Program-made: the position numbers and the translations under genes | The notes under the pieces: model-generated | Database searches by the model: none | What the model saw: the letters and a program-made list of their open reading frames with translations, nothing else | Told to the model about the DNA's origin: nothing | NCBI GenBank assembly: GCA_027574665.1 | Contig: CM050677.1 | Coordinates: forward strand, 496,001-560,000 | Direction: 5' to 3' | DNA: 64,000 bases | From: Rhynochetos jubatus | Taxonomy: Eukaryota > Chordata > Aves > Eurypygiformes > Rhynochetidae | In this document: positions 19,485-27,830 of the stretch, one piece after another | Numbering within the stretch: the stretch's first letter is position 1 | Layout: every line of letters begins with the position of its first letter

Positions 19485-22400
19485 AGGGGCCCTGCCTCCA
19501 GCCAGGTGGAGGAGAGAGATAACCGTGTTTATTGGACTGTGTGGATTCGATGGCCTGGCACATCAGAGCCACAGCAGTATAAGGCTCTAGTGGACACGGG
19601 TGCACAGTGTACCCTCATGCCATCAAGCTATAAGGGGGTACGACCCATCAGCATTTCTGGTGTGACTGGGGATTCCCAACAACTGACTGTGCTGGAGGCT
19701 GAAATAAGCCTGACTGGGAAGGAGTGGCAAAAGCACCCTATTGTGACTGGCCCAGATGCCCCGTGCATCCTTGGCATTGACTCTCTTAAGAGAGGGTACT
19801 TTAAGGACCCGAAAGGGTACCGGTCGGCTTTTGGGATAGCTGCTCTAGACACTGATGAAATTGAGCAGCTCTCTGTCTTGCCTGGTCTCTCACAGGACCC
19901 TTCTGCTGGGGGATTGCTAAAGGTTGCAGACCAACAGGTGCCAGTTGCCACCACAACAGCGCACCGGCGGCAGTACCGTACTAACAGAGACTCTTTGCTT
20001 CCCACCCAGAAGCTGATTCATCAGCTGGAGAGCCAAGGGGTGATCAGCAAAACCCGCTCCCCCTTTAACAGCCCCATCTGGCCAGTGCGTCAGTCAGATG
20101 GGGAATGGAGACTGACAGTGGACTATCGTGGCCTGAATGAAGTCACGCCACCACTGAGTGCTGCTGTGCCGGACATGCTGGAACTCCAGTACGAGCTGGA
20201 GTCAAAGGCAGCCAAGTAGTACGCTACGATTGACGTTGCTAATGCCTTTTTCTCCATTCCTTTGGCAGCAGAGTGCAGGCCACAGTTTGCTTTCACCTGG
20301 AGGGGCATCCAATACACCTGGAATCGGCTGCCCCAGGGGTGGAAGCACAGCCCTACCATCTGCCATGGACTGGTCCAGACCGCACTGGAACAGGGTGCAG
20401 CTCCTGAACATCTACAGTACATTGATGACATCACTGTATGGGGCGACACAGCTGACGAAGTTTTTGAGAAGGGGAAGAATATCATCCAAATTCTGCTGAA
20501 AGCTGGTTTTGCCATCAAGCAAAGTAAGGTCAAGGGACCTGCACGAGAGATCCAGTTCTTAGGAATAAAGTGGCAAGATGGGCGTCGCCAGATCCCGATG
20601 GACGTGATTAACAAAATCACAGCTATGTCCCCACCAACGAGCAAAAAGGAAACTCAGGCTTTCCTAGGCGTCGTGGGTTTCTGGCAGATGCATATCCCAA
20701 ATTACAGTCAAATTGTCAGCCCTCTCTACGAGGTGACCCGTAAGAAAAACGGTTTCCAATGGGGCCCTGAGCAGCGACAAGCCTTTGAACAGATCAAGCA
20801 GGAGATGGTGCATGCAGTAGCCCTTGGACCAGTCCGGACCGGGCCAGAGGTAATGAATGTGCTCTACACCGCAGCCAGGGAGAATGGCCCTACCTGGAGT
20901 CTCTGGCAGAAAGATCCAGGAGAGACCCGAGGTCGACCCCTTGGATTTTGGAGCCGGGGATACAGAGGGTCTGAGGTCCACTACACGCCAACTGAAAAAG
21001 AGATACTGTCAGCTTATGAGGGAATGCGATCTGCTTCAGAAGTGGTTGGAACGGAAGCACAGCTCCTTCTGGCACCTCGACTGCCAGTGCTGGTTGGGTG
21101 TTCAAAGGCAGAGTCTCCTCCACTCACCATGCCACCGATGCTACATGGAGTAAGTGGGCTGCCCTGATCACACAACGATCCCGTATAGGGAACCCCAGTC
21201 ACCCAGGAATCCTAGAAGTGATCATGGACTGGCCGGAGGGCAAAGACTTTGGGATGTCACCAGAGGAGGAGGTGACACGGGCTGAAGAAGCCCCTTTGTA
21301 CAACCAGTTGCCGGACAATGAGAAGCAATACGCCCTGTTCACTGATGGGTCCTGCCGCACTGGAGGGAAACATCGTAGGTGGAAAGCTGCTGTGTGGAGT
21401 CCCACCCGACAAGCTGCAGAGACTGCAGAAGGTCAAGGTGAATCCAGTCAGTTTGCAGAGGTAAAGGCCATCCAGCTGGCTTTGGACATTGCTCAACGAG
21501 AGGAATGGCCAGCGCTTTACCTCTACACTGACTCATTGATGGTGGGAAATGCCCTGTGGGGGTGGCTGCAGCAGTGGAAACAGAGCAACTGGCAGCGCCG
21601 AGGCAAACCCATCTGGGCTGCCACGCTATGGCAGGACATTGCTTCCCGTCTAGACAACCTGGTCGTCAAGGCGCGTCATGTCGATGCCCACGTGCCCAAA
21701 AGCTGAGCCACTGAAGAACACCAGCACAATCAGCAGGCAGACCAGGCTGCTAAGATTGCAGTGGCTCAGGTGGATCTGGACTGGCAACACAAAGGTGAGC
21801 TGTTCATGGCTAGGTGGGCCCATGACACCTCGGGCCACCAGGGGAGAGATGTCACGTACAGGTGGGCTCGTGACCGAGGGGTGGATTTGACCATAAACAC
21901 AACTGCTCAGGTTATCCATGAATGTGAGACGTGTGCTGCCATCAAACAAGCCAAGAGGGTAAAGCCTCTTTGGTATGGGGGGCGATGGCTGAAATACAAG
22001 TATGGGCAGGCCTGGCAGGTTGGCTACATCACCCTCCCCAAAACCCACCAGGGTAAGTGCCATGTCCTCACAATGGTGGAGGCAACCATGGGGTGGCTAG
22101 AAACATGTCCGGTGTCCCATGCCACTGCCTGAAATACTATCTTGGGCCTTGAAAGGCAAGTCCTGTGGCAACATGGCACCCCGGAAAGAATTGAATCAGA
22201 TAACGGGACTCATTTCCGAAATAGCCTCGTAGATGCTTGGGCTGAGGAACATGGAATTGAGTGGGTGTACCACATTCCCTACCATGCACCTGCCTCAGGG
22301 AAGGTTGAACGGTGCAATGGGCTGTTGAAGGCCACCCTGAGAGCAATGGGGGGTGGAACACTCAGGAACTGGGATGCCAACTTGGCAAAGGCCACGTGGT

Positions 22401-22705
22401 TAGTTAATACCAGGGGATCCGTCAATCGAGCTGGCCCTGCACGCTCAAACCTTCTACGGACGGTAGAAGGAGATAAAGTCCCTGTAGTGCATACTAGAAG
22501 CGTGCTGGGAAAAACGGTTTGGGTTACTCCCACCTTGGGCAAAGGCAAACCCATCCGTGGGGTTGTTTTTGCTCAAGGACCTGGGCGCACTTGGTGGGTA
22601 ACGAGAGAAGATGGGGAAGTCCGCTGTGTGCCTCAGGGGGATTTGATTCTGGGAGAAAACAGCCCAGAATCACAGTGCATGAGGGACATGAATTGCTGCC
22701 ACTAA
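19485..22705 (+). pseudogene. pol: ERV-L-like pro-pol, broken
   Basis: Same frame as gag after its TAG. Protease DTGA at 19593-19604; reverse transcriptase YIDD at 20418-20429; RNase H with FTDGS, AEVKAI and YTDS; integrase with an HH-CC finger and a D-35-E spacing. Breaks: in-frame TAG at 20217-20219, a one-base loss near 21093 that moves the frame, TGA at 21704-21706 and TGA at 22130-22132. The expected first catalytic Asp of the integrase core is Gly (GGC, 22022-22024). It is not functional as read. Confidence 0.85.
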
Positions 22706-23036
22706 CCCCTGTTTTTGAGGTTTATGTTAGAGGCACGCGCTATGGCAGAAAACCACCCCACCCTACAGAGATCCAGCCTCGCCAGGAGCACAGCAGTGAC
22801 CTGATCTGAGCTGGCTTCGGCGCCCAACGATCCCACACAACCCTTCCACCTTTGCCTGTCCTGAGTGACCCCACACCTGATGGAATCTGAAGTCATGGAC
22901 TAATGGATCGTTTGCCAAGATGGTCCATAGACTAAGGGGATGATATCCGTGTGGGATGGGATGGGAAAGGGGAAGCGGGCTGATGGGAGATTATGGAATA
23001 GTGTGGGAGGTGAGCTTGATGTGGATGTGGTGAATC

Positions 23037-23047
23037 AAAAGGGGGGG
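23037..23047 (+). other. Polypurine tract of ERV-L-like provirus
   Basis: AAAAGGGGGGG, five bases before the proposed 3' LTR start TGTCTTAG. Confidence 0.6.
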
Positions 23048-23052
23048 ATTAG

Positions 23053-23673
23053 TGTCTTAGTTTTGCACCAGCTAGTCTATGTTTTGCTTCACCCCATAAC
23101 ACATCAAACTGCATAGGTAGTGCCAGCCCAGGACCTGCGGCAGGGCAGAACCGGCGGGGAGGGGGTGGGGATGTGGGTGGAAAGGCTTGTGGTTGGGCAC
23201 GACCCTGGGAAGGGGAAGGGTCTGAGGGGGCTTCCGGCCGAGGGGGCTGGGGGTTTGTTTGGCGTGGGACCTCGTGGCGAGTGGTCGGTGCTCCAGGCAG
23301 AGCCAGCGTCTTGCCGGGCAGATCGGTCTGGGAGTCGGGGTTTGGAAGTTTTCTTCCTCTCTCTTACTCTCTCGGCCCCCAGGCGGTTTCATGGGGGGTT
23401 TGCTCCCTTCGGGTGGGGTTTTCTTTCCTTTTTTCCCTTCTCGGGGTGGGATCTTGTGTCATTTGTTCTACCCTCTTCCTCCGTTCCTTAAATTACTCAT
23501 TAGCACTAGCATTGTTAGTAACTCCCTATGTTTCATTTATATAATTAAATAGTTCTTATCTCAACTCCTACGGGCTTTTCTCGGTTTGTTCCTCCGACCC
23601 TTCCTCACCGGGAGGAGGTGGGGTGGGGGGGGGGCAGGGTGGTTGAGCAGGCTTGTCGTGAAACTACGACACA
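23053..23673 (+). repeat. 3' LTR of ERV-L-like provirus
   Basis: About 620 bp from TGTCTTAGTTTTGC to CGACACA, with ATTAAA at 23544-23549. The last three bases are shared with the flanking unit sequence, so the exact end is ambiguous (23671-23673). It is unlike the 5' terminal region. Confidence 0.65.
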
Positions 23674-24530
23674 CATCTTGCACATTGAAAAACTCTAGCT
23701 GGATGTACGCAATGCCACATTGGAGCCCAGAAAATGGGGCTTTGAAGCCTAACACTGCAGCTTTGAACCCTAAAAAGGAGACTGCAAACTGAAACGGAGA
23801 CTTTGGACCACAAAAATGAGGCTTTGGAGCCGAAAATGAGGGTTTCTGCCACCAAAGTGAGGGTTTGGAGCCTAGAAAGGCAAGCGTGTGTCCTGGAAAA
23901 TAGCTCTTGTTAATAAAAGCTGCGTTTGGACCCTGCAGATACGGCTTTGGATTCCAGAAATAAGGCTTTGGGCCTTCAAAATCAGACTTTGTGCCTTAAA
24001 ACGGAAGACCTGGGCCATTGAAATGAGTCTTTGGACTACAACAGGGGGGTTTGAAGCTCATAAATGAAGGCTTGTACCCTAAACATGAGGCTTTGGGGCC
24101 GGAAAACGGACACTCCAGATGTGGCTTGAACACCGTGGACACTGAAACGAGGCTCTGGTACTCAAAAGTGAAACTCTGGCCCATAAAAATGTGGGTTTGG
24201 GCCCTAAAAATGAGGCTTTGGATGCTAAGCTGAGGGTTTGGACCGTAAAAGGAGGCTTTGGGCCTTAATAGGAGCATTTGGACGATACCATGAGGGGTTG
24301 GATGCTAAACATGAGGGTTTGGGCCCTGAACAGAAGAGACCTTGAGCTCCGAAATCAGGTTTGGACCTTCAAAGGGACACTTCAGACCCTGCAACTCAGC
24401 GTACAGGCCTAGAACCTAAAAATGAGTCTTTCTACCCTTGAAGAGGGGTTAAAGCCCTACAAATGAGTCCCCAGAGCCTGAAACTCCAGCTGGGGGCCCT
24501 CAAAGAGGGGGTTGGACCGCCCAAAGGTGG
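23671..24530 (+). repeat. 21-bp minisatellite remnant (unit B)
   Basis: Second half of the array (unit positions 12250-13110), starting right at the ERV-L-like junction. The inverted segment and first half were lost. Confidence 0.85.
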
Positions 24531-24912
24531 TTTTCAACCCCAGCAAAAGCTCTGGGCTCAGCACTGATCCAGGTGGATGGAGAACGCTGGTGGGGGGATG
24601 TGGGGGGGGTGAGGTTCTGCTCCTTCTGCAGCACTGGTTGGTTTTGACGGAAGTTACTGGAGTTAATGAAGGAACTTCCATTTCATTTTCCCCTCACGGA
24701 GGGGCAGGTGGTGCGGGGGGAGGTGTGACACCTCCGGCGGCCAATCCGAGAGAGCATCACCTCAGGTGGAGGGCGGGCACTGCAGCACAGCAGCCTGAGC
24801 AGCTGTGGGCCAATCAGAGGCAGCATCACCTCAGAGGAGGGTCCAGAGTGCCAGCCCAGGCAACCAGTCACCGGCTGGGGCCTCAGGCGAGGGGCGGGCC
24901 CTGCACCACCCC

Positions 24913-24918
24913 CCCACT
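24913..24918. other. Target-site duplication CCCACT, class II provirus copy 1
   Basis: Matches 31233-31238 on the other side. Unit A has one CCCACT at 13494-13499. Six bases is typical of alpha- and beta-type integrases. Confidence 0.95.
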
Positions 24919-25184
24919 TGTGGGTAGTTAGGATCTGGCGGCCGGAAGATTACGTGCTGTACGGAAAGACAGGGACCCTCCCCTGATAGCCAGTAGCGTG
25001 TAGTTTGCAATGTAAACAGACGGAAGTGACGTGACAAACCTAAGCCATATAACGCGGTGTTACACATCAATAAACGCCATTTGCCGTCCACCACATTGGT
25101 GTCTGTGAGCAGATGGCCCGAGCGGCCCGGGGGGGGTCGCCGTGCCGTTCCTGAACCAGGTCGCCACGCCTTGCGAAGGCAACA
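24919..25184 (+). repeat. 5' LTR, class II provirus copy 1
   Basis: 266 bp, TGTGGGTAGTT ... GGCAACA. ETS/CRE-like CGGAAGTGACGTGAC at 25021-25035, TATA-like ATATAA at 25047-25052, AATAAA at 25069-25074. Short spacing between TATA and poly(A) signal suits a compact LTR. Confidence 0.93.
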
Positions 25185-25186
25185 AG

Positions 25187-25204
25187 TGGTGCCGAAACCC
25201 GGGA
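25187..25204 (+). other. Primer-binding site, tRNA-Phe type
   Basis: TGGTGCCGAAACCCGGGA, two bases past the LTR, is complementary over 18 nt to the 3' end of vertebrate tRNA-Phe(GAA) including CCA. Confidence 0.85.
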
Positions 25205-25287
25205 AAACTCACCTGGATTCGGGTGAACGGCGGCCGGAGCGGCTGGACCAGCCCGGCGGGGAGGACGCTCCCGGACCAACAAGGAGG

Positions 25288-27483
25288 ATGGAAGCCCTTG
25301 TGAAGGTCGTATCGTTATTACATAAGCAGTGGGGTATTGATTGTAAACCTAAAGATTTTACTCTCGCAGTTGCGAGGCTTTTAAAAATTGGGGTTATTGA
25401 CCAGCCAGTGGATATTTTCCACCCTGAGGTGTGGGATAAATGCACTAAAGCGTTAGCCGAGGAGACGATGTCCTCGGGCTGTGGGAAAAACCTTAAGTCG
25501 TGGGGGAGAGTCGTACAGGCCCTGCAGAAGACCTTACAAGAACAGGAGACCTGGAGGGTGGCAAAAGACTGTTTGTTGGCCGCCCCGAAAACGGCAGTCG
25601 GGGCAGCCACACAGACTTTGCACCCCCCAGACGATAATGATTCTGCTGAGCCTAAAGACCGGCAAGAGGGCGACACGTCCCCTCAACTCCCGAACCCCGA
25701 CCCGCCTACGGAAGCGCAGAAACAAGCTAAATCTTTCTGGGGTGGGCTAGCCGAGGAAGCCAGGGGCGCGGCGGAGAGACCAGAGTCGCAGGAGGGTTGG
25801 GTTAAACCGCCGCCCTATACGCCCCAAAATGGCGCCGGACAGAAAGAAGAAGGGCGGGGCGAAGATGCCTGTGGTGGAGATAAGGAGGAAGCGTTAGCAC
25901 TAACAAGCGCGCGAGAACAAGAAAGGGAGGAGAATGGGAGAGAGAAAGAGGGCGGGGGCGATAGGGGGAAGGAGGGGAGCGTGATCGAAGGGCGGAAAGC
26001 CAATCACAGCGGCCATCTGGAGAAACGCCCCAGTAGGGCGAACACCCCGCCGCGCAGAGGGCGGGGCGACACAGGAAGGAGGGCCGAGTCAAGAGGGAGG
26101 GAACGACCCGCCCACAGAAGAAGCGGGCGGGGCCGGGTCCCAACAAAAAGGTACGGAAAACCGGAAGTACCCGGTCAGTCGAGCTCCGGCTCTGAGTCAG
26201 ACACTAGCTGGGACGAGCGGCTCGCAACCGATTCAAACTCAGAGGAGGAGGAAATGAGACTAGATACATTCAAAAGTCAAAATACTCCCATCCAAAATAA
26301 AAAGGGACCCCGAGAGGAAAATATTCCTCTCACTGATTGGAGGAAAATAAAAATTGCGTGTGCCGATTGGGCCCCATCAGCCACGCTAGCGTTCCCGGTC
26401 CGGGTGACAGACAGGGGACAGAGGGTCCACTCGCCAATAAACCCTAAGGATATACAAGCGATTGTTAAGGCAATTGCAGATAAAGGGCTTAATTCTGCCA
26501 TGGTCTGCACCCTCATAGATGGTATTTTTGGGGGAGACGATCTACTCCCGTTTGATATAAAACAAATGTGTAGATTGATCTTTGATGGGGCAGGAATGAT
26601 TGTTTTTAAACAAGAATGGGAGGACAACTGCGTGAGGCAACTAGCCCAAGTAACTGGGGCGGATCACCCGCTATATGGGTCCGGCGTGCAGCGGCTGATA
26701 GGTACAGACCCAACAATGATTACCCCCCAGGCGCAGGCCCAAGGCCTGGGGGCCTATGAAATTGTGACAACTACTCGCGCGGCTAGAGAAGCTATTCGCA
26801 CCGCTTCTAGAGTTATTGTCAAGCCATTGCCATGGTCCACAATTAAGCAAAATGAAAGCGAGAGCTTTACGCAGTTTGTGGATCGCCTTCAAGCAGCGGT
26901 CGACTCCTCGACCCTGCCCGCGGAAGCGAAAGGCCCGGTCGTTGCAGATTGTTTACGCCAGCAGTGTAATTCGGCAACCAAAGAAATCCTGCGATCACTG
27001 CCAGCAGGGTCAAGTATCGCAGCCATGATCAAGCATGTCGCAAAGGAAGAGCATTTAGCCCCAATTCAGGTAGCTGTTCGCACCGCAATAGCTAATGTGA
27101 TGGTATGTTTTAAATGTGGTCAGGCAGGCCACATAGTGGCAAACTGCCCTTACTTTGGGGACCCACCCACAGTGCCCCCCCCGCATCAAAATCGACCGAG
27201 GGGACCGTGTTGGGCCTGTGGAAAGAAAGGACATTTCGCTAAAGAATGCAAATTTAAAAACCAGGGAAACGTATGGGGGAGGGGGCACCCGGGCCGCGCA
27301 CAGCCCTCTCCCGCTTGGGACATAAGGCGGCCCAGTTATGCCAACCCCAGATGGAACCTACTGCCCCCTCGAGAACCAACCAATTTTATGACTCCACCAA
27401 CGAACCATCCAAACCAGTCCCTACCTCAGGAGCAGCAACAACCAGCTCCTGGGGACGAGACCTTAGGGTGGCCCTGGCAGTAA
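25288..27483 (+). CDS. gag: Gag polyprotein, class II provirus copy 1
   Basis: 731 aa. The start is the first ATG after the PBS (AGGAGGATGG context); the open frame extends upstream into the LTR without significance. Matrix region at residues 1-150; late-domain PPPY at residues 174-177 (25807-25818); a long Arg/Glu/Gly-rich stretch at about 210-290; capsid with a major-homology motif (Q-x3-E-x7-R from residue 521); two CCHC knuckles at 607-620 and 641-654. The frame ends 213 bases past the slippery site. It structures the virus particle. Intact in both copies. Confidence 0.92.
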   Translation: MEALVKVVSLLHKQWGIDCKPKDFTLAVARLLKIGVIDQPVDIFHPEVWDKCTKALAEETMSSGCGKNLKSWGRVVQALQKTLQEQETWRVAKDCLLAAPKTAVGAATQTLHPPDDNDSAEPKDRQEGDTSPQLPNPDPPTEAQKQAKSFWGGLAEEARGAAERPESQEGWVKPPPYTPQNGAGQKEEGRGEDACGGDKEEALALTSAREQEREENGREKEGGGDRGKEGSVIEGRKANHSGHLEKRPSRANTPPRRGRGDTGRRAESRGRERPAHRRSGRGRVPTKRYGKPEVPGQSSSGSESDTSWDERLATDSNSEEEEMRLDTFKSQNTPIQNKKGPREENIPLTDWRKIKIACADWAPSATLAFPVRVTDRGQRVHSPINPKDIQAIVKAIADKGLNSAMVCTLIDGIFGGDDLLPFDIKQMCRLIFDGAGMIVFKQEWEDNCVRQLAQVTGADHPLYGSGVQRLIGTDPTMITPQAQAQGLGAYEIVTTTRAAREAIRTASRVIVKPLPWSTIKQNESESFTQFVDRLQAAVDSSTLPAEAKGPVVADCLRQQCNSATKEILRSLPAGSSIAAMIKHVAKEEHLAPIQVAVRTAIANVMVCFKCGQAGHIVANCPYFGDPPTVPPPHQNRPRGPCWACGKKGHFAKECKFKNQGNVWGRGHPGRAQPSPAWDIRRPSYANPRWNLLPPREPTNFMTPPTNHPNQSLPQEQQQPAPGDETLGWPWQ
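27264..27270 (+). promoter_or_regulatory. gag-pro -1 frameshift site GGGAAAC
   Basis: Reads G GGA AAC in the gag frame, directly after the second zinc knuckle. A G-rich/C-rich pair (27274-27286 with about 27304-27312) could form the downstream stem. After slipping, translation enters pro at 27270. Confidence 0.85.
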
Positions 27484-27830
27484 AATGCGATAGTCCACCA
27501 GTTGTATGGGGGATTTGTTCCCTCTATAATACCTTAAATGACACTACTATTAGTATCCCCTTTTTGATTGACACCGGAGCAGATGTTACAGTTATCCCTG
27601 AAACGAATTGGCCCCCCCATTGGAAATTGGAAAACGCCCCCATGGTAGGTGGAGTCGGAGGACTAACCCGAGCTCGGAAGAGTACTCAATTGGTAGCAAT
27701 AACGCTTCACACTGAAAAGGGACCAGAAAAAACCATTACCCTCTTTCCATATGTCATGTCAGGAACCCCACCCCTATTGGGAAGGGACGCTCTATCCCTT
27801 TTGAAAGCCAGGGTGACAAATTTATCATGA
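27270..27830 (+). CDS. pro: Protease (pro), class II provirus copy 1
   Basis: Frame -1 to gag, about 186 codons after the slip, made as Gag-Pro. Active-site DTGAD at 27570-27584 and the C-terminal LLGRDAL motif. No dUTPase domain, unlike many betaretroviruses. The stop TGA at 27828-27830 overlaps the pol ATG. Aspartic protease that matures Gag and Pol. Confidence 0.9.
   Translation, partial: RMGEGAPGPRTALSRLGHKAAQLCQPQMEPTAPSRTNQFYDSTNEPSKPVPTSGAATTSSWGRDLRVALAVKCDSPPVVWGICSLYNTLNDTTISIPFLIDTGADVTVIPETNWPPHWKLENAPMVGGVGGLTRARKSTQLVAITLHTEKGPEKTITLFPYVMSGTPPLLGRDALSLLKARVTNLS
27818..27824 (+). promoter_or_regulatory. pro-pol -1 frameshift site AAATTTA
   Basis: Reads A AAT TTA in the pro frame, six bases before the pro stop. 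It is a known retroviral slippery heptamer. The slip enters pol at 27824. Confidence 0.85.

Larger units (their letters stand above)
17328..23670 (+). mobile_element. ERV-L-like (class III) provirus, recombinant, in unit B
   Basis: 6.3-kb provirus starting TGTGCTGGG directly after unit position 3403 and ending ...CTACGACACA at unit position 12250. Order: 5' terminal region, gag, pro-pol in the same frame after a TAG, polypurine tract, 3' LTR. No env is seen and no dUTPase was recognised. The two ends are not alike by eye and there is no matching target duplication. It looks like the fusion product of two insertions that deleted 8,846 bp. Gag is open; pol has multiple breaks. Confidence 0.85.

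Noticed and set aside
17328-23670. Reading the ERV-L-like element as a simple insertion
   Set aside because: Flanking unit positions are 8.8 kb apart and no target duplication matches, so insertion alone cannot explain it.
25057-25287. Upstream extension of the class II gag frame into the 5' LTR
   Set aside because: It passes through the LTR and primer-binding site; the ATG at 25288 is the first after the PBS and gives a normal matrix start.
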